Assembly: GCA_030608745.1 (NCBI GenBank) | Contig: JAUWDQ010000022.1 | Coordinates: 1 to 16,881, forward strand | Reading direction: 5' to 3' | Length of the DNA stretch: 16,881 bases | Source: Pseudomonadota bacterium | GTDB taxonomy: Bacteria; Desulfobacterota; BSN033; WVXP01; G020346125 | Part shown: positions 1-7,658 of the stretch, in pieces | How positions within the stretch are numbered: position 1 is the stretch's first letter | Layout: each line of letters starts with the position of its first letter | The notes under the pieces: generated by a model | Database searches by the model: none | What the model saw: only the letters and a program-made list of their open reading frames with translations | Told to the model about the DNA's origin: nothing | Program-made: the position numbers and the translations under genes

Positions 1-249
1 ACAGTAACATCAAACAAAGAAAATATTTAACAGGGTAAATCACTGCAGCGTACTTCTATGTACGCCTCATTCCTCAGGATTTGCGCGCCTTGCATCTGGA
101 TCTTTTTTCTTTGCCGTCTTATTTCGACTTTTTACAATGACATCAACTTTAGAATGGCCAAAAATTCTTTTCAGAGAGCGAAAGGGGGTTTGGGCAACAA
201 GCCCTTGACACCTAACAACTTTTTGTGGTAGGGGAAATGCTGCTTATCG
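1..249. other. Non-coding region at the left edge
   Basis: I see no convincing gene. Two tiny plus-strand ORFs (137-208 and 154-231, under 26 codons) lack a good ribosome binding site and known motifs. Besides the hairpin at 37-106 there is a small inverted repeat GGGC-AACAA-GCCC at 192-204. A TTGACA at 205-210 has no credible -10 at the right distance. The upstream gene, if any, ends outside the window. Confidence 0.5.
37..106. repeat. Possible degenerate intergenic hairpin repeat
   Basis: A perfect 6-bp stem (GCGTAC 48-53, GTACGC 60-65) encloses a 6-nt loop. It is flanked by weaker outer complementarity (AAATC at 37-41 with GATTT at 79-83), so the whole forms an interrupted long hairpin. 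The right flank to about 106 reads on the minus strand as a stop-terminated frame with no usable start codon. From memory only, similar hairpins with a GCGTAC...GTACGC tip occur as dispersed intergenic elements in deltaproteobacterial genomes. That cannot be verified here. The left arm looks eroded, so this may be a partial copy. Confidence 0.35.
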
Positions 250-258
250 GTGATCGAG

Positions 259-732
259 ATGAAGATCGGCGTGATTTCGGATACCCATCTCAGAGAGCCA
301 TCCGGGCAGCTGGAAAGGATTGTCCTGGCCCATTTCAGTGACGCGGATATGATTCTGCACGCGGGGGATTTTGTAGACCAGCGCATCGTCGATTTTTTCC
401 AACAATGGAATTTGGTCGCCGTCTTCGGGAATATGGACGCAGGGGAAGTGAGGTCTTTGCTGCCAGAAAAGAGGGTCATCGACGTTTCAGGCTTTAAGAT
501 TGGCCTCATTCATGGGTGGGGATCCCCCATTGGTTTGGAAAAACGCGTTAAAGGTAAATTTCCACCGTTGGATTGCCTTGTGTATGGTCATACCCATTAC
601 CCTGCCAACCACAAGAGGGCGGGGCTCATCTTTTTTAACCCTGGTTCGCCAACTCGATCCTTCACCGGCCGTAACACCATCGGCATCCTTTCCCTGGGAA
701 AAGAGATTAAAGGGGAGATCATCAAGGTTTAA
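259..732 (+). CDS. YfcE/MJ0936-family metallophosphoesterase
   Basis: A calcineurin-like phosphoesterase of 157 residues, the normal size for the single-domain YfcE/MJ0936 family of Mn2+/Ni2+-dependent phosphodiesterases. The metal-binding residues are all visible: D8 and H10 (ISDTH), D37 (HAGD), N58 (FGNMD), H85 (LIHGWG) and H111/H113 (YGHTH). The protein should be soluble and cytosolic, with no signal peptide or membrane segment. I chose the ATG at 259 because it gives the canonical MKIGVISDTH start. A GTG at 250 would add three residues and cannot be excluded. The physiological substrate is not known for most of the family. A 160-bp gap with its own promoter separates it from the pilus operon, so a role in pilus biology is not implied. 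Confidence 0.9.
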   Translation: MKIGVISDTHLREPSGQLERIVLAHFSDADMILHAGDFVDQRIVDFFQQWNLVAVFGNMDAGEVRSLLPEKRVIDVSGFKIGLIHGWGSPIGLEKRVKGKFPPLDCLVYGHTHYPANHKRAGLIFFNPGSPTRSFTGRNTIGILSLGKEIKGEIIKV

Positions 733-765
733 ACTCTTTCGGTGAGCCCCATTGTGGTTGTCGTT

Positions 766-782
766 TTTCGCGATTGGCGAAA
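766..782 (+). terminator. Hairpin downstream of the phosphoesterase gene
   Basis: TTTCGC (766-771) and GCGAAA (777-782) form a 6-bp stem with a 5-nt loop, 33 bp after the phosphoesterase stop codon. The T run lies before rather than after the stem, so this is a weak intrinsic terminator at best. The position between two unrelated transcription units is what makes it plausible. Confidence 0.25.
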
Positions 783-833
783 GTTCCAGGGCACTTATCG
801 GCTATTCAGCGCGGAATCGAGAAAGGAAAATGG

Positions 834-862
834 TTGACAAACATGCGTTATTTGACAATAAT
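834..862 (+). promoter_or_regulatory. Sigma70-type promoter for the pilus assembly operon
   Basis: TTGACA (834-839, perfect -35), a 17-bp spacer and AATAAT (857-862, 5 of 6 to the -10 consensus) sit about 30 bp ahead of the ExeA-like gene. A second TTGACA at 852-857 has a weaker -10 (TAAATT, 875-880), also at 17 bp. The second set overlaps the first and could be an alternative start. Confidence 0.65.
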
Positions 863-892
863 TAATTATTCCGGTAAATTGAGAGATGATAG

Positions 893-1717
893 ATGAACTA
901 CTACGAGATATTAGGACTTGAAAGAGAGCCCTTCTCCAGTTCACCTGACCCCGCCTTTTTCTACCTCTCAGATGATTACCGTGAATGTCTCCAGAGATTA
1001 GAGATTTCAATTCGGTTAAAAAGAGGGTTGAATATCATCTTGGGCGAGGTTGGGACCGGCAAGACAACCCTTTCAAGGGTTTTGTACCGAATGTTTCAAA
1101 GGGAAAGCCGGGATTTTATCTTTCACTTCATCCTCGATCCCAGTTTTCCCACGGAATTCCAATTCTTCAGCAGCCTGGTTGCATTGTTCGACATCACGCC
1201 ATCTGGACGTTCAACCTTTGAGTACAAGGAGGCCATCCAAAATTACCTCTTCCAAAAAGGGGTTGATGAGAAAAAGACCCTAGTGTTGCTCATTGACGAA
1301 GGTCAGAAATTGTCCAAACCCCATCTGGAGATCTTGAGAAATCTCCTCAATTATGAAACCAATGAGTACAAACTGCTCCAGCTCCTCATTTTTGCCCAGA
1401 TGGAGTTTTCTGATCGAGTAAAGGGGGTAGAGAATTTTCTGGACAGGGTGAATCTGAAATATGTATTTCTCCCGTTAAATGAGATAAATACGAGGAAAAT
1501 GATAGAATTTAGGTTAAGAGTTGCAGGCCTCAACAGTGGAAGGTCGTTATTTACGAACGACGCCTATATGGCAATCTATATGGAAACCCTAGGCTATCCG
1601 AGAAAGATTATTAACCTCTGCCATCATGCCCTCCTCACCATGTTGATAAGGGAAAAGGAGATTATTGACGGAGAAATGATCCGGATAACGGCAAAAGCGA
1701 GAGGGGATCAAATTTGA
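893..1717 (+). CDS. ExeA/MshM-like AAA ATPase
   Basis: A 274-residue cytosolic P-loop ATPase of the ExeA/GspA family (AAA_22 type). Walker A is GEVGTGKT at residues 51-58 and Walker B is LVLLIDE at 130-136, followed by GQ. The N-terminus (YYEILGLEREPFSSSPDP) is the family signature. It stops after the ATPase and lid region, without the transmembrane segment and peptidoglycan-binding domain found in Aeromonas ExeA. This short form resembles MshM of MSHA pilus loci. ExeA-type proteins help assemble or localise the secretin through the cell wall. A short cytosolic version would need a partner for that, so the exact role is inferred. It is the first gene of the operon, starts at ATG 893 after a purine-rich GAGAGATGAT stretch, and overlaps the next gene by four bases. 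Confidence 0.85.
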   Translation: MNYYEILGLEREPFSSSPDPAFFYLSDDYRECLQRLEISIRLKRGLNIILGEVGTGKTTLSRVLYRMFQRESRDFIFHFILDPSFPTEFQFFSSLVALFDITPSGRSTFEYKEAIQNYLFQKGVDEKKTLVLLIDEGQKLSKPHLEILRNLLNYETNEYKLLQLLIFAQMEFSDRVKGVENFLDRVNLKYVFLPLNEINTRKMIEFRLRVAGLNSGRSLFTNDAYMAIYMETLGYPRKIINLCHHALLTMLIREKEIIDGEMIRITAKARGDQI

Positions 1718-2910
1718 GCGAAAAGGACAAGGACATCGCTGCGACCAATCGGTTGCTGGAGGTGATTCGGGGCAAGGGTGATTTAGAATCATCCCCCGTG
1801 GATCGCGAACCTCCCCGACAGGAGGGAGTAGAACCCGAGGGGCCGCCAATACGTGAAAAGAAAAAGGCCCCAAGTTCCTTCTCCCTCTTTTCGAGCAAGA
1901 CCGTGGGACTGGATATCGGATCTCATTCGGTAAAATGCGTCCAACTGGAAAAAAGAGGAATGGCAGCTTATCGATTGCTTTCGGTCGGGGTTCTCGAGAT
2001 TGCGCCGGAGGGAATCAATCTCGAGGAGGATCCGAGAAAGGCGATCATATCCGCCATCAGGAAATCCATCGAAGGAATAAACCTTAAAAGGACGCCGATT
2101 ACCACCGCCATTGGCGGGGTATCCACCGCTATCAGGCAGATTGAACTCCCCTTTATGACTGAAAAGGAGTTGGCCTCGGCCATAAAATGGGAGGCGCGAA
2201 ATTACATTCCCTTCGATATCAACGATGTAGAATTGGATTACCAAATTATCAATACATCCAAGGCCAGCAATAAATTGGATATTATCCTTGTCTCCATCAT
2301 CAAGGACTTCGTACGATACCACCTCGATCTGCTCAGGGAGGTCCCCATCGATCCCCAAATCATCGATGTCAATCCATTGGCCCTGGTGAATGCTGTGCTA
2401 TTCAACGAGGAAATAGAGAAAGATGAATACGTCGTGCTGATGGACATCGGGGATAAGAATACCACCTTGAGCGTCTATAGTGAGGAGGGTCAGTATTTCG
2501 TACGGAATATTATGATATCCGGCAATGATTTTACCGATGACATTATGAGGGGAAACGGACTTTCCTACGCAGATGCCGAAAAGTTCAAGAGAAACGAGGA
2601 CTCCGTTGGCTTGATTGAGACCATCAAACCATCCTTGGACAATCTGGTCAGGGAAGTTCGAAGGTCCTTGACCTTTTATGAGAATCAGGTCAAAATAAAG
2701 GGGTTTAGCAAAATCTTCCTCACGGGGGGAAGTGCGCCCCTCAAGGGTTTGGATGATTATTTGAGCACTGAACTTGGGCTGCCCGTGACGATACTCAACC
2801 CCTTTTCGAAAATCAAGGTGGAAAAGACCTCTCTGTTATCCCCATTTGGGAACGACCTGTGCACATTAGCCTTGGCCGTTGGCCTGGCGATAAGGGGGGT
2901 AAATGGGTGA
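1714..2910 (+). CDS. pilM: PilM, actin-like pilus assembly ATPase
   Basis: PilM/MshI-type protein with an actin/FtsA fold. It forms a cytosolic ring that binds the N-terminal tail of PilN. The first phosphate motif VGLDIGSHSVK begins at residue 64, the second (LMDIGDKNTT) has its D at 244, and the C-terminal nucleotide motif TGGSAPLKGL starts at 337. Length is 398 residues against about 350 for typical PilM. The excess is a charged, proline-rich N-terminal extension of about 63 residues. No ATG precedes the first motif in this frame. The likely start is TTG 1714, which overlaps the upstream TGA as TTGA and lies after GAGGGG at 1701-1706. A later GTG start (for example 1798) would shorten the extension. 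The gene overlaps pilN by GTGA. Confidence 0.9.
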   Translation: MSEKDKDIAATNRLLEVIRGKGDLESSPVDREPPRQEGVEPEGPPIREKKKAPSSFSLFSSKTVGLDIGSHSVKCVQLEKRGMAAYRLLSVGVLEIAPEGINLEEDPRKAIISAIRKSIEGINLKRTPITTAIGGVSTAIRQIELPFMTEKELASAIKWEARNYIPFDINDVELDYQIINTSKASNKLDIILVSIIKDFVRYHLDLLREVPIDPQIIDVNPLALVNAVLFNEEIEKDEYVVLMDIGDKNTTLSVYSEEGQYFVRNIMISGNDFTDDIMRGNGLSYADAEKFKRNEDSVGLIETIKPSLDNLVREVRRSLTFYENQVKIKGFSKIFLTGGSAPLKGLDDYLSTELGLPVTILNPFSKIKVEKTSLLSPFGNDLCTLALAVGLAIRGVNG

Positions 2911-3557
2911 GATTTCAGATCAATATATATAGACCGGGGAGAAAGCCGAAAAAGGTCCCCAAGCCAACGGGAGAGGAGAGACGGGTATCCGTAGCGATGC
3001 TTGTCGTCCTGATGACCATTCTGCTCGTGGCAATCTACTTGGCCTATATGAATTGGATTTTCCCATCAATAGATAAAAAGATTAGGTGGAATAAAAACCA
3101 AACGCTCGTCCTAAATAATCAGTTAAGCGAAGTGGAGAAGGATTTGGAGAAGCATTCCAATGAGGCAGAGCTCCTTTCCAAACTGCACATTAAGAGGGTA
3201 TTGTGGTCCCGCAAGTTGGTGGATCTCAGCAGGGTCATGCCCGATGATCTATGGCTTACCGATCTTTCAATCAAGACAATTGAAAAAAAGAAAAAGGCAT
3301 CAAAACAGGTCGAGAAAGAGACGTATCTCACCATCAAGGGGGTTACCTTGCCCGTGCCAGGTCGGGAACCCCTCGACAACATCGCCCAACTCATACTGGC
3401 ATTGAATGGTTCGAAATCCTTTAACCAGGACTTCGAGGCGGTCAAACTCGTCTACACCCACCTTACCAGGAAGAAAGACCGCGATATTATGGAATTTGAG
3501 CTCTCGAGCAAGTTGAGGGGCAGTTCTCCGCTCAGGAAAGAAAAGGCGTCGAGATGA
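2907..3557 (+). CDS. pilN: PilN, inner-membrane pilus assembly protein
   Basis: A bitopic inner-membrane protein of 216 residues. The cytosolic tail MRFQINIYRPGRKPKK corresponds to the PilM-binding INLLP-like motif of the family. It is followed by one transmembrane helix at about residues 28-51, a coiled coil at about 55-85 and a periplasmic ferredoxin-like domain that pairs with PilO. I placed the start at GTG 2907 because it overlaps the pilM stop as GTGA, sits 7 nt after AGGGGGG, and puts the conserved tail at the N-terminus. An ATG at 2859 would add 16 residues lying inside pilM and disrupt that pattern. The gene overlaps pilO by ATGA at its 3' end. Confidence 0.9.
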   Translation: MRFQINIYRPGRKPKKVPKPTGEERRVSVAMLVVLMTILLVAIYLAYMNWIFPSIDKKIRWNKNQTLVLNNQLSEVEKDLEKHSNEAELLSKLHIKRVLWSRKLVDLSRVMPDDLWLTDLSIKTIEKKKKASKQVEKETYLTIKGVTLPVPGREPLDNIAQLILALNGSKSFNQDFEAVKLVYTHLTRKKDRDIMEFELSSKLRGSSPLRKEKASR

Positions 3558-4462
3558 AATCTTCCATTTCCACAAGAAGCATGATAATAGCCCTGGTGAT
3601 CTTTTTCTTCGGGGTGTCATCCCTCTTCTACTTCTTCGACTATCGCCGATATTTGAACAAGGCGGGAAAGGGGATGAAGACGATATCCCTCCTCAACGGG
3701 AGGGTTGAAAAGGCCGTTCGGGAGGTCAACGAACTCCGGGAGAGGATTGAGCGATTCAACAAAGAGGAGGTGAACGTCGACTTCTTCAAGCGGCACCAAA
3801 TCCCCCCGGAGAGGCGGACAACTACCTTTCTCCAAAAAATGAATGAATTGGTCAATCGTCTAGGAATCACAACCAATATGGTGAAACCCATGCCTCAAGA
3901 GGAATCCCCCGATTATATTCGGTATCCATTTTTGGTCGAAACGAGATCCAAATACGAGGAAATCGCCAAATTCATCGATAGCCTCGAGAACAGTTTTAAA
4001 CTCAACTTAGACGACCTTCACATTGAGAATGATCCCAAGGCCCCCCTTTGGCATCGCCTCAAATTCACCGTTAGTACCTTCGAATTGAAAAGCGCCGAAT
4101 CTTCACCTTCTGATGAAACGGGGAAGGTGGAGGCCGCTCCCATCCAAATGGTGGTGAGGAACGATATCAGGGTGAGGAGGGATCCCTTCCTGGAGAAGGA
4201 GCTTAAGGGGGAGGAGAGGGAGAAGAAGGTTCCACCCCTCCCCAAGAGACGGCGAAAGAGGCGACCTCCTTTAAAACTGAACGGCATCATCGATATCGCT
4301 GGAAAGAAGGTGGCCATCATGAACGACAAGATCGTTAGGGAAGGGGATTGGATCGCGAGATACCGCATCGTCCGGATTGGCGAGGATGAGGTTATAGCGG
4401 TCTACGGAGGGAAAAAACGCACCCTCAAGATAGAAGAGTTGGTCAAAACCAAATTGAGGTGA
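3554..4462 (+). CDS. pilO: PilO with fused C-terminal PilP/GspC-like domain
   Basis: Residues 1-9 are a short cytosolic tail, 10-28 a transmembrane helix and about 38-66 a coiled coil. About 80-175 is the PilO ferredoxin-like periplasmic domain that dimerises with PilN. A basic, Glu/Lys-rich linker follows (about 176-238) containing RRDPF. The last part (about 240-297: LKLNGIIDIAGKKVAIMN ... VREGDWI ... YRIVRIGEDEVIAVYGG) has the RDPF-then-beta-sandwich pattern of PilP and GspC HR domains. Ordinary PilO is about 200 residues, against 302 here, and no separate pilP follows. The protein therefore probably supplies both PilO and PilP functions, linking the inner-membrane platform to the secretin's N domains. 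PilP is normally a lipoprotein, whereas here anchoring comes from the PilO helix. The start ATG overlaps the pilN stop and follows AAGG by 7 nt. Confidence 0.85.
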   Translation: MKSSISTRSMIIALVIFFFGVSSLFYFFDYRRYLNKAGKGMKTISLLNGRVEKAVREVNELRERIERFNKEEVNVDFFKRHQIPPERRTTTFLQKMNELVNRLGITTNMVKPMPQEESPDYIRYPFLVETRSKYEEIAKFIDSLENSFKLNLDDLHIENDPKAPLWHRLKFTVSTFELKSAESSPSDETGKVEAAPIQMVVRNDIRVRRDPFLEKELKGEEREKKVPPLPKRRRKRRPPLKLNGIIDIAGKKVAIMNDKIVREGDWIARYRIVRIGEDEVIAVYGGKKRTLKIEELVKTKLR

Positions 4463-4468
4463 GCAGCT

Positions 4469-5872
4469 ATGAAAAGGATTTCTTTTCCCATTACCCTATG
4501 TCTGATTTTTCTCCTCGCCATCGCGTCCACGGGATTGGGCCAGTCTCCCCAGGTCAAAGATCCCCTGGAAAGTGACCTGCCTTTCTCCTTGAAGGTAAGA
4601 GATGTTGATATTCGGGATGTTCTGACCATAATCGCCGAAGAGTATGGCTTGAACCTCATCCTTTCGCCGGCGGTTTCGGGAAGAATCACCTATGATATCG
4701 AGAACACCGCATTGAGAGATGGATTTAACGCCATACTCAGGAGCAGCGGCTTAACTTACATTATTGAGGGGAATATCATCCGGGTGGACGAACAGACGGA
4801 ATTGCGGAAGAAGCTGAAAACCGAGCTGGATATCTATAAGGCGCGCCAAGAGCTGAGAGAAGCGCAGAAACTGGAGAAGCCGTTGGAGACGATCTATGTC
4901 GACCTCAACTATATCGGAACGACCCTCTCCAAGGAGAAGGGGGCGGAGACCACCGATTTGCAGGATGCCATGGAGAAATTGTTGAGCCACAACAAGGAGA
5001 AAGGGATTGATAGAGGGGCCAACCTCAGCATCATCAAGAAGACCAATACCTTGGTCATTACCGACATTGAGGAAAATGTTCGCGAAATTGCGGCGATGGT
5101 CAAGAAATTGGATCTGCCAACGGAACAGGTGAGGATTGATGCGAGGATTGTGGAGACAGGTCGCGATTTCTCTCAGGAATTGGGTATCAAATGGGGCGGA
5201 ACGGCGCAAACCCGGGTGGGCAGTACGCGGGATAGGAAGGGTAACCTTACCTTCGATGGGTCTGCGGGTGGGGATATCGTGAATCTACCCGTGATAAATC
5301 CCGCGGGCGTCTTTAGCCTGGGCTGGCTCTCGACGACCGCGGTTCTCCGAAACCTGGATGTTGAGCTCTCGGCCCTGGAGGCGACGGGAGACGTGAAGAT
5401 CGTCTCCAAGCCCTCAATTCTCGTGGTCGAAAATCAGGAGGCGGAGATATTTGTGGGAGAAAAAGTTCCCGTTGCAGAGGGGTATGATGCCGAGACGGCC
5501 CAAGTCAGCATTCGGCTGGAAGACGTGGGTACGAAGTTGAGGATCACCCCTCAAATCACCCGGGATGGCTCAATTTTTATGCTGGTGGGGGTGGAAACGA
5601 GTGAAATTGCAGGTGAAACCGTAATTCAGGGACAACCTTACGACACTCTCGGAACGAAGAGGGCAGCCACACAGGTCTTGGTAAAGGACGGACAAACCGT
5701 GGTCATTGGAGGTCTTTTGAGCACCCGTAAAGAGGAAAATCGAGACCGCGTCCCCTTTCTGTCCAGGGTTCCCATTGTGGGCCTTCTCTTCAAGAGCAAG
5801 GAGGATATCTCGGAGTATCGGGAGATGATGATCTTCATTACGCCCCAAATCGTCACCCAGGTAGGGGGGTGA
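4469..5872 (+). CDS. pilQ: Type IV pilus secretin (PilQ/MshL type)
   Basis: Outer-membrane secretin that forms the exit channel for the pilus. A Sec signal peptide covers about residues 1-24. An STN-type N0 domain follows at about 36-108 (LPFSLKVRDVDIRDVLTIIA ... VSGRITYDIENTALRDGF). An N1-like domain lies at about 120-225, and the secretin beta-barrel core at about 226-465 ends in VPFLSRVPIVGLLFKS (from 428) and the REMMIFITPQIV family signature. At 467 residues it is short for PilQ, with no AMIN peptidoglycan-binding domains, and so resembles MshL. Cell-wall anchoring would need another factor. The cysteine at position 11 does not fit a lipobox. GAGGTGA (4456-4462) precedes ATG 4469 and overlaps the pilO stop. 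Confidence 0.92.
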   Translation: MKRISFPITLCLIFLLAIASTGLGQSPQVKDPLESDLPFSLKVRDVDIRDVLTIIAEEYGLNLILSPAVSGRITYDIENTALRDGFNAILRSSGLTYIIEGNIIRVDEQTELRKKLKTELDIYKARQELREAQKLEKPLETIYVDLNYIGTTLSKEKGAETTDLQDAMEKLLSHNKEKGIDRGANLSIIKKTNTLVITDIEENVREIAAMVKKLDLPTEQVRIDARIVETGRDFSQELGIKWGGTAQTRVGSTRDRKGNLTFDGSAGGDIVNLPVINPAGVFSLGWLSTTAVLRNLDVELSALEATGDVKIVSKPSILVVENQEAEIFVGEKVPVAEGYDAETAQVSIRLEDVGTKLRITPQITRDGSIFMLVGVETSEIAGETVIQGQPYDTLGTKRAATQVLVKDGQTVVIGGLLSTRKEENRDRVPFLSRVPIVGLLFKSKEDISEYREMMIFITPQIVTQVGG

Positions 5873-5906
5873 GGAGGGAAACCCCGAAATGAAGGCAAAC
5901 TGAACA

Positions 5907-7649
5907 ATGGCCCATCCCAAAAGCTACACGTTGAGTTACAAATCTCTCGGCGCGTTGTTGGTCGAGAACAAGGTGTTCTCCCAGGAACAGCTCGACAAGG
6001 CCCTCGATCGACAGAGAAAGAAGGGGGGGCTTTTGGGGGATATCATAATCGAAATGGGCTTTGCCTCTGAGGGTCAGGTCCTCGGGGCCCTTGCGCAACA
6101 GCTCAGCATCCCACACCTAACCCCCGACGAAGTTGTCTTTATCGATCCCGAGGTCATTAAGCTCGTTCCCGAGCGCATGGCGCGACAGTCCATGGCAATA
6201 CCCGTTTCCATACGGGACAATACCTTGACCGTGGCCATGGTGGACCCCTTCGATATCATCGCCATCGACGACCTCCGGACTATTACCAATTATAAGATCA
6301 ATACGGCCATTATATCCAAATCGGGATTGGAAGCCCTCATCAATCGATTCTATGGGGTCAGTGACCGGGAATCGAGCCTGGAGGATGTCTTAAAGGATGT
6401 ATCGGAGACCCACCTTGAGCTCAAAAAGGAATTCGACGATGAGCGTGAGGTTAACCTGGAGAGGCTCCGGGAGCAGGTGGAAGAGGCCCCCATTGTCAAA
6501 TTGGTGGATTACATCATCTCGAACGCCATCAACGAGCGGGCGAGCGATATCCACATCGAGCCCCAGGAGACACGTCTGAGCATTCGCTACCGGATTGACG
6601 GGGTACTCCACGATATCATTTCTCCGGCAAAGGCACTCCAGATGGCCATCGGTTCCCGAATCAAGATTATGTCCAACATGGATATCGCCGAAAGACGCCT
6701 TCCTCAGGATGGCCGTTTTACCATAAAGCAGGGGTTTCGGGAGGTTGACCTGAGGGTATCCACGTTACCCACCATCTTCGGCGAAAAGGTGGTGATGAGG
6801 CTCCTGGAAAAGGGGGCCCTTTCCCTGGACATAGACAGCCTGGGATTCGGCGACGGCCAATTGGAAATTTTTCGGAGCTACATATCAAAACCCCACGGGA
6901 TGGTCCTCCTCACGGGACCAACGGGAAGTGGAAAGACGACCACCCTTTATTCGGCCCTGACGGAAATCAAATCCTCTCAGACCAATATCGTTACGGTAGA
7001 AGATCCCGTGGAATATCAGATCAAGGGGATTTACCAGGTTCAGGCCAATCTCAAGATCGGCCTCACCTTTGCCAATGGTTTGCGGCACATTCTTCGCCAG
7101 GATCCGGATATCATCATGGTGGGCGAGATCCGGGACTTGGAGACGGCCGAGATGGCCATTCGGTCCGCCCTTACCGGGCATCTCGTGTTCAGCACCCTGC
7201 ATACCAATGATGCCGTGGGAACCATTGTTCGGCTGATCAACATGGGTGTGGAGCCATATCTCGTCTGCTCATCTCTGAGTTTGGCCGTCGCCCAGCGCCT
7301 GGTGCGAAAGATCTGCCCTCACTGCAAGGAGTCATACAAGCCAACCAAGGAGATGCTGCGGAGCCTCGGAGTTAATGAAAAGCCTCAAAAGGACCTTCTC
7401 TTTCACCAGGGCAAGGGGTGCCATAGATGCAAGGGCACGGGCTATTACGGCAGGACGGGTATCTGCGAAATCTTGGAGATGAAGGCTCCAGTTCGAAACG
7501 CCATCCTCAATGGGGCCGATATCGAGGGAATGCGGCAGGTGGCCCTTGAGCTGGGGATGACCACACTCAGGGAAGGCGGCTTGCAGAAGGTGCGAGATGG
7601 GATTACAACTCCGGAAGAGGTTTTAAGGGCGACCATCGAGGAAGATTAA
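5907..7649 (+). CDS. pilB: PilB/MshE-type pilus assembly ATPase
   Basis: Hexameric GspE-family ATPase that powers pilus polymerisation at the cytosolic face. The N-terminal GspE_N/MshEN-type region spans about residues 10-160 and includes repeated short helical motifs. Some MshEN domains bind c-di-GMP, but binding here is not proven. The catalytic half has Walker A GPTGSGKTT at 337-345, Walker B IIMVGE at 402-407 after RQDPD, and the RSALTGHLVFSTLHTND His-box region. A zinc-binding tetracysteine is present: CPHC at 470-473 and CHRC at 505-508. Its 580 residues match PilB and MshE. The tetracysteine and N-terminal domain separate it from the PilT retraction ATPases. The gene follows pilQ after 34 bp. 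The only upstream SD-like sequence, GAAGG 10 nt away, is weak. Confidence 0.95.
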   Translation: MAHPKSYTLSYKSLGALLVENKVFSQEQLDKALDRQRKKGGLLGDIIIEMGFASEGQVLGALAQQLSIPHLTPDEVVFIDPEVIKLVPERMARQSMAIPVSIRDNTLTVAMVDPFDIIAIDDLRTITNYKINTAIISKSGLEALINRFYGVSDRESSLEDVLKDVSETHLELKKEFDDEREVNLERLREQVEEAPIVKLVDYIISNAINERASDIHIEPQETRLSIRYRIDGVLHDIISPAKALQMAIGSRIKIMSNMDIAERRLPQDGRFTIKQGFREVDLRVSTLPTIFGEKVVMRLLEKGALSLDIDSLGFGDGQLEIFRSYISKPHGMVLLTGPTGSGKTTTLYSALTEIKSSQTNIVTVEDPVEYQIKGIYQVQANLKIGLTFANGLRHILRQDPDIIMVGEIRDLETAEMAIRSALTGHLVFSTLHTNDAVGTIVRLINMGVEPYLVCSSLSLAVAQRLVRKICPHCKESYKPTKEMLRSLGVNEKPQKDLLFHQGKGCHRCKGTGYYGRTGICEILEMKAPVRNAILNGADIEGMRQVALELGMTTLREGGLQKVRDGITTPEEVLRATIEED

Positions 7650-7658
7650 GGGACCCAG

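Noticed and set aside
154..231. Small plus-strand ORF of 25 codons (MAKNSFQRAKGG...)
   Set aside because: No ribosome binding site or known motif is present. A second small ORF overlaps it in another frame, and length alone is expected by chance.
205..233. TTGACA as a promoter for the phosphoesterase gene
   Set aside because: At 16-18 bp spacing the sequence is G-rich (GTAGGG) with no acceptable -10.
171..509. Minus-strand ORF of 112 residues near the left edge
   Set aside because: It lies mostly antisense to the phosphoesterase gene, which has all metal-binding motifs. The ORF shows no recognisable domain and its composition is typical of a shadow frame.
1789..2358. Minus-strand ORF of 189 residues inside pilM
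   Set aside because: A shadow frame of pilM with no domain, promoter or ribosome binding site.
4469..4545. Lipoprotein signal for the secretin, from the cysteine at residue 11
   Set aside because: The residue before the cysteine is leucine and the hydrophobic stretch continues past it. This fits an ordinary signal peptide, not a lipobox.
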